Shown here: positions 1 to 10,652 of the stretch, piece after piece
How the letters are laid out: every line of letters starts with the position of its first letter
How positions within the stretch are numbered: the stretch's first letter is position 1
Assembly: GCA_036245805.1 (NCBI GenBank)
Contig: BTRK01000001.1
Span: 14,322,001-14,386,000, forward strand
From: Pristionchus mayeri
Taxonomy: Eukaryota > Nematoda > Chromadorea > Rhabditida > Neodiplogasteridae
DNA: 64,000 nucleotides
Direction: 5' to 3'
The notes under the pieces: model-generated
The model's input: the letters and a program-made list of their open reading frames with translations, nothing else
Databases searched by the model: none
What the model was told of the DNA's origin: nothing
Translations under genes and position numbers: made by a program

Positions 1-11
1 GCTTCTGGCTT

Positions 12-40
12 GCTTAACGAACAGTTGTGAGCGAATGGTT
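12..40 (+). repeat. A monomer, 29 bp (type example)
   Basis: This is the head GCTTAACGAACA followed by the tail GTTGTGAGCGAATGGTT. It is the commonest monomer and normally alternates with a B-like one. Position-specific variants recur in fixed HOR places: TTAAGG for TTAACG (for example 159-187), TTAACT for TTAACG (7,507-7,535), GAGGGAATGG for GAGCGAATGG, and AATTGTG for AGTTGTG. The last three bases before the next head vary as a set, so the following monomer may begin with TCTTAAC, ACTTAAC, GATTAAC or ATTTAAC instead of GCTTAAC. Confidence 0.97.
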
Positions 41-69
41 GCTTAACGAACAATGGAGAGCTTCTCGCT
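41..69 (+). repeat. C monomer, 29 bp (type example)
   Basis: This is the head GCTTAACGAACA followed by ATGGAGAGCTTCTCGCT. It differs from B by TCGCT in place of TGGCTT, a one-base shortening plus a substitution. It is usually followed by a D monomer, occasionally by B. A variant with AACAAAC in the head (for example 7,978-8,006) is followed by B instead of D and is concentrated near the two edges of the window. Confidence 0.96.
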
Positions 70-99
70 GCTTAACGAACAATTGAGAGCTTCTGACTT
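70..99 (+). repeat. D monomer, 30 bp (type example)
   Basis: This is the head GCTTAACGAACA followed by ATTGAGAGCTTCTGACTT. The ATTG in place of ATGG creates a CAATTG palindrome that B and C lack. D monomers end in GACTT or GGCTT. They occur in a fixed block C-D(GGCTT)-A-C-D(GACTT), so CAATTG sites come in pairs 88 bp apart through most HOR copies. Confidence 0.96.
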
Positions 100-3000
100 G
101 CTTAACGAACAGTTGTGAGCGAATGGTTGCTTAACGAACAATGGTGAGCCTCTGGCTTGCTTAAGGAACAGTTGTGAGCGAATGGTTTCTTAACGAACAA
201 TGGAGAGCCTCTGTCTTGCTTAACGAACAGTTGTGAGCGAATGGTTGCTTAACGAACAATGGAGAGCTTCTGGCTTGCTTAACGAACAGTTGTGAGGGAA
301 TGGTTACTTAACGAACAATGGAGAGCCTCTGGCTTGCTTAACGAACAATGGAGAGCTTCTGGTTTGCTTAACGAACAGTTGTGAGCGAATGGTTGCTTAA
401 CAAACAATGGAGAGCTTCTCGCTGCTTAACGAACAATGGAGAGCTTCTGGCTTGCTTAACGAACAGTTGTGAGCGAATGGTTGCTTAACGAACAATGGTG
501 AGCCTCTGGCTTGCTTAAGGAACAGTTGTGAGGGAATGGTTGCTTAACGAACAATGGAGAGCCTCTGGCTTGCTTAACGAACCAGTTGTGAGCGAATGGT
601 TGCTTAACGAACAATGGAGAGCTTCTGGCTTGCTTAACGAACAATGGAGAGCTTCTGGTTTGCTTAACGAACAGTTGTGAGCGAATGGTTGCTTAACGAA
701 CAATGGAGAGCCTCTGGCTTGCTTAACGAACAGTTGTGAGCGAATGGTTGCTTAACGAACAATGGAGAGCTTCTGGCTTGCTTAACTAACAGTTGTGAGC
801 GAATGGTTGCTTAACGAACAATGGAGAGCTTCTCGCTGCTTAACGAACAATTGAGAGCTTCTGGCTTGCTTAACGAACAGTTGTGAGCGAATGGTTGCTT
901 AACGAACAATGGAGAGCTTCTCGCTGCTTAACGAACAATTGAGAGCTTCTGACTTGCTTAACGAACAGTTGTGAGCGAATGGTTGCTTAACGAACAATGG
1001 AGAGCCTCTGGCTTGCTTAACGAACCAGTTGTGAGCGAATGGTTGCTTAACGAACAATGGAGAGCTTCTGGCTTGCTTAACTAATAGTTGTGAGCGAATG
1101 GTTGCTTAACGAACAATGGAGAGCTTCTCGCTGCTTAACGAACAATTGAGAGCTTCTGGCTTGCTTAACGAACAGTTGTGAGCGAATGGTTGCTTAACGA
1201 ACAATGGAGAGCTTCTCGCTGCTTAACGAACAATTGAGAGCTTCTGACTTGCTTAACGAACAGTTGTGAGCGAATGGTTGCTTAACGAACAATGGAGAGC
1301 CTCTGGCTTGCTTAACGAACAGTTGTGAGCGAATGGTTGCTTAACGAACAATGGAGAGCTTCTGGCTTGCTTAACTAACAGTTGTGAGCGAATGGTTGCT
1401 TAACGAACAATGGAGAGCTTCTCGCTGCTTAACGAACAATTGAGAGCTTCTGGCTTGCTTAACGAACAGTTGTGAGCGAATGGTTGCTTAACGAACAATG
1501 GAGAGCTTCTCGCTGCTTAACGAACAATTGAGAGCTTCTGACTTGCTTAACGAACAGTTGTGAGCGAATGGTTGCTTAACGAACAATGGTGAGCCTCTGG
1601 CTTGCTTAAGGAACAATTGTGAGCGAATGGTTTCTTAACGAACAATGGAGAGCCTCTGTCTTGCTTAACGAACAGTTGTGAGCGAATGGTTGCTTAACGA
1701 ACAATGGAGAGCTTCTGGCTTGCTTAACGAACAGTTGTGAGGGAGTGGTTACTTAACGAACAATGGAGAGCCTCTGGCTTGCTTAACGAACAATGGAGAG
1801 CTTCTGGTTTGCTTAACGAACAGTTGTGAGCGAATGGTTGCTTAACAAACAATGGAGAGCTTCTCGCTGCTTAACGAACAATGGAGAGCTTCTGGCTTGC
1901 TTAACGAACAGTTGTGAGGGAATGGTTGCTTAACGAACAATGGAGAGCCTCTGGCTTGCTTAAGGAACAGTTGTGAGGGAATGGTTGCTTAACGAACAAT
2001 GGAGAGCCTCTGGCTTGCTTAACGAACCAGTTGTGAGCGAATGGTTGCTTAACGAACAATGGAGAGCTTCTGGCTTGCTTAACGAACAATGGAGAGCTTC
2101 TGGTTTGCTTAACGAACAGTTGTGAGCGAATGGTTGCTTAACGAACAATGGAGAGCTTCTGGCTTGCTTAACTAACAGTTGTGAGCGAATGGTTGCTTAA
2201 CGAACAATGGAGAGCTTCTCGCTGCTTAACGAACAATTGAGAGCTTCTGGCTTGCTTAACGAACAGTTGTGAGCGAATGGTTGCTTAACGAACAATGGAG
2301 AGCTTCTCGCTGCTTAACGAACAATTGAGAGCTTCTGACTTGCTTAACGAACAGTTGTGAGCGAATGGTTGCTTAACGAACAATGGTGAGCCTCTGGCTT
2401 GCTTAAGGAACAGTTGTGAGCGAATGGTTTCTTAACGAACAATGGAGAGCCTCTGTCTTGCTTAACGAACAGTTGTGAGCGAATGGTTGCTTAACGAACA
2501 ATGGAGAGCTTCTGGCTTGCTTAACGAACAGTTGTGAGGGAATGGTTACTTAACGAACAATGGAGAGCCTCTGGCTTGCTTAACGAACAATGGAGAGCTT
2601 CTGGTTTGCTTAACGAACAGTTGTGAGCGAATGGTTGCTTAACAAACAATGGAGAGCTTCTCGCTGCTTAACGAACAATGGAGAGCTTCTGGCTTGCTTA
2701 ACGAACAGTTGTGAGCGAATGGTTGCTTAACGAACAATGGTGAGCCTCTGGCTTGCTTAAGGAACAGTTGTGAGGGAATGGTTGCTTAACGAACAATGGA
2801 GAGCCTCTGGCTTGCTTAACGAACCAGTTGTGAGCGAATGGTTGCTTAACGAACAATGGAGAGCTTCTGGCTTGCTTAACGAACAATGGAGAGCTTCTGG
2901 TTTGCTTAACGAACAGTTGTGAGCGAATGGTTGCTTAACGAACAATGGAGAGCCTCTGGCTTGCTTAACGAACAGTTGTGAGCGAATGGTTGCTTAACGA

Positions 3001-3725
3001 ACAATGGAGAGCTTCTGGCTTGCTTAACTAACAGTTGTGAGCGAATGGTTGCTTAACGAACAATGGAGAGCTTCTCGCTGCTTAACGAACAATTGAGAGC
3101 TTCTGGCTTGCTTAACGAACAGTTGTGAGCGAATGGTTGCTTAACGAACAATGGAGAGCTTCTCGCTGCTTAACGAACAATTGAGAGCTTCTGACTTGCT
3201 TAACGAACAGTTGTGAGCGAATGGTTGCTTAACGAACAATGGTGAGCCTCTGGCTTGCTTAAGGAACAGTTGTGAGCGAATGGTTTCTTAACGAACAATG
3301 GAGAGCCTCTGTCTTGCTTAACGAACAGTTGTGAGCGAATGGTTGCTTAACGAACAATGGAGAGCTTCTGGCTTGCTTAACGAACAGTTGTGAGGGAATG
3401 GTTACTTAACGAACAATGGAGAGCCTCTGGCTTGCTTAACGAACAATGGAGAGCTTCTGGTTTGCTTAACGAACAGTTGTGAGCGAATGGTTGCTTAACA
3501 AACAATGGAGAGCTTCTCGCTGCTTAACGAACAATGGAGAGCTTCTGGCTTGCTTAACGAACAGTTGTGAGCGAATGGTTGCTTAACGAACAATGGTGAG
3601 CCTCTGGCTTGCTTAAGGAACAGTTGTGAGGGAATGGTTGCTTAACGAACAATGGAGAGCCTCTGGCTTGCTTAAGGAACAGTTGTGAGCGAATGGTTTC
3701 TTAACGAACAATGGAGAGCCTCTGT
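97..3725. repeat. 3,629-bp block, copy 1
   Basis: Sequence from 97 to 3,675 reappears at 3,726 to 7,304. The match begins after a mismatch at 96/3,725 (A against T) and ends at 3,676/7,305 (G against C). Private variants are carried at the same offset: GGGAGTGG at 1,741 and 5,370, AATTGTGAGCG at 1,615 and 5,244, and a TAATAG head at 1,085 and 4,714. The block holds landmark (B'-A'-B-Ac-B-B) modules at 454, 1,899 and 2,696, spaced 1,445 and 797 bp. The 797-bp interval is the 856-bp HOR minus one 59-bp dimer. Confidence 0.93.
572..601 (+). repeat. Ac monomer, 30-bp A variant with inserted C
   Basis: An extra C after GAAC gives GAACCAGTTG and makes an A monomer of 30 bp. It nearly always follows a B monomer carrying GAGCCTCTGG and precedes a B monomer carrying GAGCTTCTGG. 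One exception at about 28,880-28,900 follows a D monomer. Because it breaks the 29/30 alternation, it shifts the reading phase and is why the longest minus-strand ORFs cluster at this monomer. It is a useful landmark for aligning HOR copies. Confidence 0.95.
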
Positions 3726-6700
3726 CTTGCTTAACGAACAGTTGTGAGCGAATGGTTGCTTAACGAACAATGGTGAGCCTCTGGCTTGCTTAAGGAACAG
3801 TTGTGAGCGAATGGTTTCTTAACGAACAATGGAGAGCCTCTGTCTTGCTTAACGAACAGTTGTGAGCGAATGGTTGCTTAACGAACAATGGAGAGCTTCT
3901 GGCTTGCTTAACGAACAGTTGTGAGGGAATGGTTACTTAACGAACAATGGAGAGCCTCTGGCTTGCTTAACGAACAATGGAGAGCTTCTGGTTTGCTTAA
4001 CGAACAGTTGTGAGCGAATGGTTGCTTAACAAACAATGGAGAGCTTCTCGCTGCTTAACGAACAATGGAGAGCTTCTGGCTTGCTTAACGAACAGTTGTG
4101 AGCGAATGGTTGCTTAACGAACAATGGTGAGCCTCTGGCTTGCTTAAGGAACAGTTGTGAGGGAATGGTTGCTTAACGAACAATGGAGAGCCTCTGGCTT
4201 GCTTAACGAACCAGTTGTGAGCGAATGGTTGCTTAACGAACAATGGAGAGCTTCTGGCTTGCTTAACGAACAATGGAGAGCTTCTGGTTTGCTTAACGAA
4301 CAGTTGTGAGCGAATGGTTGCTTAACGAACAATGGAGAGCCTCTGGCTTGCTTAACGAACAGTTGTGAGCGAATGGTTGCTTAACGAACAATGGAGAGCT
4401 TCTGGCTTGCTTAACTAACAGTTGTGAGCGAATGGTTGCTTAACGAACAATGGAGAGCTTCTCGCTGCTTAACGAACAATTGAGAGCTTCTGGCTTGCTT
4501 AACGAACAGTTGTGAGCGAATGGTTGCTTAACGAACAATGGAGAGCTTCTCGCTGCTTAACGAACAATTGAGAGCTTCTGACTTGCTTAACGAACAGTTG
4601 TGAGCGAATGGTTGCTTAACGAACAATGGAGAGCCTCTGGCTTGCTTAACGAACCAGTTGTGAGCGAATGGTTGCTTAACGAACAATGGAGAGCTTCTGG
4701 CTTGCTTAACTAATAGTTGTGAGCGAATGGTTGCTTAACGAACAATGGAGAGCTTCTCGCTGCTTAACGAACAATTGAGAGCTTCTGGCTTGCTTAACGA
4801 ACAGTTGTGAGCGAATGGTTGCTTAACGAACAATGGAGAGCTTCTCGCTGCTTAACGAACAATTGAGAGCTTCTGACTTGCTTAACGAACAGTTGTGAGC
4901 GAATGGTTGCTTAACGAACAATGGAGAGCCTCTGGCTTGCTTAACGAACAGTTGTGAGCGAATGGTTGCTTAACGAACAATGGAGAGCTTCTGGCTTGCT
5001 TAACTAACAGTTGTGAGCGAATGGTTGCTTAACGAACAATGGAGAGCTTCTCGCTGCTTAACGAACAATTGAGAGCTTCTGGCTTGCTTAACGAACAGTT
5101 GTGAGCGAATGGTTGCTTAACGAACAATGGAGAGCTTCTCGCTGCTTAACGAACAATTGAGAGCTTCTGACTTGCTTAACGAACAGTTGTGAGCGAATGG
5201 TTGCTTAACGAACAATGGTGAGCCTCTGGCTTGCTTAAGGAACAATTGTGAGCGAATGGTTTCTTAACGAACAATGGAGAGCCTCTGTCTTGCTTAACGA
5301 ACAGTTGTGAGCGAATGGTTGCTTAACGAACAATGGAGAGCTTCTGGCTTGCTTAACGAACAGTTGTGAGGGAGTGGTTACTTAACGAACAATGGAGAGC
5401 CTCTGGCTTGCTTAACGAACAATGGAGAGCTTCTGGTTTGCTTAACGAACAGTTGTGAGCGAATGGTTGCTTAACAAACAATGGAGAGCTTCTCGCTGCT
5501 TAACGAACAATGGAGAGCTTCTGGCTTGCTTAACGAACAGTTGTGAGGGAATGGTTGCTTAACGAACAATGGAGAGCCTCTGGCTTGCTTAAGGAACAGT
5601 TGTGAGGGAATGGTTGCTTAACGAACAATGGAGAGCCTCTGGCTTGCTTAACGAACCAGTTGTGAGCGAATGGTTGCTTAACGAACAATGGAGAGCTTCT
5701 GGCTTGCTTAACGAACAATGGAGAGCTTCTGGTTTGCTTAACGAACAGTTGTGAGCGAATGGTTGCTTAACGAACAATGGAGAGCTTCTGGCTTGCTTAA
5801 CTAACAGTTGTGAGCGAATGGTTGCTTAACGAACAATGGAGAGCTTCTCGCTGCTTAACGAACAATTGAGAGCTTCTGGCTTGCTTAACGAACAGTTGTG
5901 AGCGAATGGTTGCTTAACGAACAATGGAGAGCTTCTCGCTGCTTAACGAACAATTGAGAGCTTCTGACTTGCTTAACGAACAGTTGTGAGCGAATGGTTG
6001 CTTAACGAACAATGGTGAGCCTCTGGCTTGCTTAAGGAACAGTTGTGAGCGAATGGTTTCTTAACGAACAATGGAGAGCCTCTGTCTTGCTTAACGAACA
6101 GTTGTGAGCGAATGGTTGCTTAACGAACAATGGAGAGCTTCTGGCTTGCTTAACGAACAGTTGTGAGGGAATGGTTACTTAACGAACAATGGAGAGCCTC
6201 TGGCTTGCTTAACGAACAATGGAGAGCTTCTGGTTTGCTTAACGAACAGTTGTGAGCGAATGGTTGCTTAACAAACAATGGAGAGCTTCTCGCTGCTTAA
6301 CGAACAATGGAGAGCTTCTGGCTTGCTTAACGAACAGTTGTGAGCGAATGGTTGCTTAACGAACAATGGTGAGCCTCTGGCTTGCTTAAGGAACAGTTGT
6401 GAGGGAATGGTTGCTTAACGAACAATGGAGAGCCTCTGGCTTGCTTAACGAACCAGTTGTGAGCGAATGGTTGCTTAACGAACAATGGAGAGCTTCTGGC
6501 TTGCTTAACGAACAATGGAGAGCTTCTGGTTTGCTTAACGAACAGTTGTGAGCGAATGGTTGCTTAACGAACAATGGAGAGCCTCTGGCTTGCTTAACGA
6601 ACAGTTGTGAGCGAATGGTTGCTTAACGAACAATGGAGAGCTTCTGGCTTGCTTAACTAACAGTTGTGAGCGAATGGTTGCTTAACGAACAATGGAGAGC

Positions 6701-7304
6701 TTCTCGCTGCTTAACGAACAATTGAGAGCTTCTGGCTTGCTTAACGAACAGTTGTGAGCGAATGGTTGCTTAACGAACAATGGAGAGCTTCTCGCTGCTT
6801 AACGAACAATTGAGAGCTTCTGACTTGCTTAACGAACAGTTGTGAGCGAATGGTTGCTTAACGAACAATGGTGAGCCTCTGGCTTGCTTAAGGAACAGTT
6901 GTGAGCGAATGGTTTCTTAACGAACAATGGAGAGCCTCTGTCTTGCTTAACGAACAGTTGTGAGCGAATGGTTGCTTAACGAACAATGGAGAGCTTCTGG
7001 CTTGCTTAACGAACAGTTGTGAGGGAATGGTTACTTAACGAACAATGGAGAGCCTCTGGCTTGCTTAACGAACAATGGAGAGCTTCTGGTTTGCTTAACG
7101 AACAGTTGTGAGCGAATGGTTGCTTAACAAACAATGGAGAGCTTCTCGCTGCTTAACGAACAATGGAGAGCTTCTGGCTTGCTTAACGAACAGTTGTGAG
7201 CGAATGGTTGCTTAACGAACAATGGTGAGCCTCTGGCTTGCTTAAGGAACAGTTGTGAGGGAATGGTTGCTTAACGAACAATGGAGAGCCTCTGGCTTGC
7301 TTAA
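3726..7304. repeat. 3,629-bp block, copy 2
   Basis: Second copy of the block at 97-3,725, directly adjacent to it. Landmark modules fall at 4,083, 5,528 and 6,325, each exactly 3,629 bp after its partner. I saw no substitution between copies at the landmarks compared by eye. The right part of this copy grades into the 856-bp HOR run. Confidence 0.92.
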
Positions 7305-8957
7305 CGAACCAGTTGTGAGCGAATGGTTGCTTAACGAACAATGAAGAGCTTCTGGCTTGCTTAACGAACAATGGAGAGCTTCTGGTTTGCTTAACGAACA
7401 GTTGTGAGCGAATGGTTGCTTAACGAACAATGGAGAGCCTCTGGCTTGCTTAACGAACAGTTGTGAGCGAATGGTTGCTTAACGAACAATGGAGAGCTTC
7501 TGGCTTGCTTAACTAACAGTTGTGAGCGAATGGTTGCTTAACGAACAATGGAGAGCTTCTCGCTGCTTAACGAACAATTGAGAGCTTCTGGCTTGCTTAA
7601 CGAACAGTTGTGAGCGAATGGTTGCTTAACGAACAATGGAGAGCTTCTCGCTGCTTAACGAACAATTGAGAGCTTCTGACTTGCTTAACGAACAGTTGTG
7701 AGCGAATGGTTGCTTAACGAACAATGGTGAGCCTCTGGCTTGCTTAAGGAACAGTTGTGAGCGAATGGTTTCTTAACGAACAATGGAGAGCCTCTGTCTT
7801 GCTTAACGAACAGTTGTGAGCGAATGGTTGCTTAACGAACAATGGAGAGCTTCTGGCTTGCTTAACGAACAGTTGTGAGGGAATGGTTACTTAACGAACA
7901 ATGGAGAGCCTCTGGCTTGCTTAACGAACAATGGAGAGCTTCTGGTTTGCTTAACGAACAGTTGTGAGCGAATGGTTGCTTAACAAACAATGGAGAGCTT
8001 CTCGCTGCTTAACGAACAATGGAGAGCTTCTGGCTTGCTTAACGAACAGTTGTGAGCGAATGGTTGCTTAACGAACAATGGTGAGCCTCTGGCTTGCTTA
8101 AGGAACAGTTGTGAGGGAATGGTTGCTTAACGAACAATGGAGAGCCTCTGGCTTGCTTAACGAACCAGTTGTGAGCGAATGGTTGCTTAACGAACAATGA
8201 AGAGCTTCTGGCTTGCTTAACGAACAATGGAGAGCTTCTGGTTTGCTTAACGAACAGTTGTGAGCGAATGGTTGCTTAACGAACAATGGAGAGCCTCTGG
8301 CTTGCTTAACGAACAGTTGTGAGCGAATGGTTGCTTAACGAACAATGGAGAGCTTCTGGCTTGCTTAACTAACAGTTGTGAGCGAATGGTTGCTTAACGA
8401 ACAATGGAGAGCTTCTCGCTGCTTAACGAACAATTGAGAGCTTCTGGCTTGCTTAACGAACAGTTGTGAGCGAATGGTTGCTTAACGAACAATGGAGAGC
8501 TTCTCGCTGCTTAACGAACAATTGAGAGCTTCTGACTTGCTTAACGAACAGTTGTGAGCGAATGGTTGCTTAACGAACAATGGTGAGCCTCTGGCTTGCT
8601 TAAGGAACAGTTGTGAGCGAATGGTTTCTTAACGAACAATGGAGAGCCTCTGTCTTGCTTAACGAACAGTTGTGAGCGAATGGTTGCTTAACGAACAATG
8701 GAGAGCTTCTGGCTTGCTTAACGAACAGTTGTGAGCGAATGGTTACTTAACGAACAATGGAGAGCCTCTGGCTTGCTTAACGAACAATGGAGAGCTTCTG
8801 GTTTGCTTAACGAACAGTTGTGAGCGAATGGTTGCTTAACAAACAATGGAGAGCTTCTCGCTGCTTAACGAACAATGGAGAGCTTCTGGCTTGCTTAACG
8901 AACAGTTGTGAGCGAATGGTTGCTTAACGAACAATGGTGAGCCTCTGGCTTGCTTAA
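5730..8957. repeat. 856-bp, 29-monomer HOR, about 3.8 tandem copies
   Basis: The offset of 856 bp holds from about 5,730 to 8,957, with complete units at 6,325-7,180, 7,181-8,036 and 8,037-8,892. I read the unit 7,181-8,036 as A B A B Ac B B A B A B A C D A C D A B A B A B A B B A C B, 29 monomers that sum to 856 bp. Copies differ by few bases: G to A at 7,344 and 8,200 (not in the first copy at 6,488), and GAGGG to GAGCG at 8,736. The match ends where TTAAGG at 8,102 is TTAACG at 8,958. Confidence 0.92.
7830..7859 (+). repeat. B monomer, 30 bp (type example)
   Basis: This is the head GCTTAACGAACA followed by ATGGAGAGCTTCTGGCTT. Common sub-forms are GAGCCTCTGG (one T to C change), GGTGAGCCTCTGG, CTTCTGGTTT at the 3' end, CTCTGTCTT (linked to a preceding TCTTAAC head), GAGATCCTCTGG and CCTCTTGCTT. 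Two B monomers in tandem (about 60 bp) are frequent just upstream of an A monomer, so strict A-B alternation is broken at fixed HOR positions. Confidence 0.97.
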
Positions 8958-10266
8958 CGAACAGTTGTGAGCGAATGGTTTCTTAACGAACAATGGAGAG
9001 CCTCTGTCTTGCTTAACGAACAGTTGTGAGCGAATGGTTGCTTAACGAACAATGGAGAGCTTCTGGCTTGCTTAACGAACAGTTGTGAGCGAATGGTTGC
9101 TTAACGAACAATGGAGAGCTTCTCGCTGCTTAACGAACAATTGAGAGCTTCTGACTTGCTTAACGAACAGTTGTGAGCGAATGGTTGCTTAACGAACAAT
9201 GGTGAGCCTTTGGCTTGCTTAAGGAACAGTTGTGAGCGAATGGTTGCTTAACGAACAATGGAGAGCCTCTGTCTTGCTTAACGAACAGTTGTGAGCGAAT
9301 GGTTGCTTAACGAACAATGGAGAGCTTCTGGCTTGCATAACGAACAGTTGTGAGGGAATGGTTACTTAACGAACAATGGAGAGCCTCTGGCTTGCTTAAC
9401 GAACAATGGAGAGCTTCTGGTTTGCTTAACGAACAGTTGTGAGCGAATGGTTGCTTAACGAACAATGGTGAGCCTCTGGCTTGCTTAAGGAACAGTTGTG
9501 AGCGAATGGTTGCTTAACGAACAATGGAGAGCTTCTCGCTGCTTAACGAACAATGGAGAGCTTCTGGCTTGCTTAACGAACAGTTGTGAGCGAATGGTTG
9601 CTTAACGAACAATGGTGAGCCTCTGGCTTGCTTAACGAACAGTTGTGAGCGAATGGTTGCTTAACGAACAATGGAGATCCTCTGGCTTGCTTAACGAACA
9701 GTTGTGAGCGAATGGTTGCTTAACGAACAATGGAGAGCTTCTGGCTTGCTTAACGAACAGTTGTGAGGGAATGGTTGCTTAACGAACAATGGAGAGCCTC
9801 TTGCTTGCTTAACGAACAATGGAGAGCTTCTGGTTTGCTTAACGAACAGTTGTGAGCGAATGGTTGCTTAACGAACAATGGTGAGCCTCTGGCTTGCTTA
9901 AGGAACAGTTGTGAGGGAATGGTTGCTTAACGAACAATGGAGAGCCTCTGGCTTGCTTAACGAACCAGTTGTGAGCGAATGGTTGCTTAACGAACAATGG
10001 AGAGCTTCTGGCTTGCTTAACGAACAATGGAGAGCTTCTGGTTTGCTTAACGAACAGTTGTGAGCGAATGGTTGCTTAACGAACAATGGAGAGCCTCTGG
10101 CTTGCTTAACGAACAATGGAGAGCTTCTGGTTTGCTTAACGAACAGTTGTGAGCGAATGGTTGCTTAACGAACAATGGAGAGCCTCTGGCTTGCTTAACG
10201 AACAATGGAGAGCTTCTGGTTTGCTTAACGAACAGTTGTGAGCGAATGGTTGCTTAACGAACAATG
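8605..10266. repeat. 1.66-kb segment re-used at 14,306-15,967
   Basis: Offset 5,701 holds from 8,605 to 10,266. Shared private marks include a GCATAAC head at about 9,337 and 15,038, GTGAGCCTTTGG near 9,205 and 14,906, and an AACAAAC head at 8,841 and 14,542. The segment introduces the GAGATCC and CCTCTTGC tails that characterise the central part of the array, so it joins the left 856-bp family to the core. Part of it (9,622-10,266) is also repeated at 11,191-11,835, offset 1,569. Confidence 0.88.
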
Positions 10267-10652
10267 GTGAGCCTCTGGCTTGCTTAAGGAACAGTTGTGA
10301 GGGAATGGTTGCTTAACGAACAATGGAGAGCCTCTGGCTTGCTTAACGAACCAGTTGTGAGCGAATGGTTGCTTAACGAACAATGGAGAGCTTCTGGCTT
10401 GCTTAACGAACAATGGAGAGCTTCTGGTTTGCTTAACGAACAGTTGTGAGCGAATGGTTGCTTAACGAACAATGGAGAGCCTCTGGCTTGCTTAACGAAC
10501 AATGGAGAGCTTCTGGTTTGCTTAACGAACAGTTGTGAGCGAATGGTTGCTTAACGAACAATGGAGAGCCTCTGGCTTGCTTAACGAACAATGGAGAGCT
10601 TCTGGTTTGCTTAACGAACAGTTGTGAGCGAATGGTTGCTTAACGAACAATG
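9803..10652. repeat. 386-bp, 13-monomer repeat, about 2.2 copies
   Basis: The landmark modules at 9,837 and 10,223 are 386 bp apart. The unit is A B' A' B Ac B B A B B A B B, which sums to 386 bp. It contains two or more A-B-B triplets of 89 bp, so a smaller 89-bp repeat is nested in it. The match stops at 10,267/10,653 (GGTGAG against GGAGAG). Confidence 0.87.

Noticed and set aside
41..69. Hairpin in the C monomer (GAGA-GCT-TCTC)
   Set aside because: A four-base stem with a three-base loop is too weak to support as a structural element, and no terminator-like T run follows.
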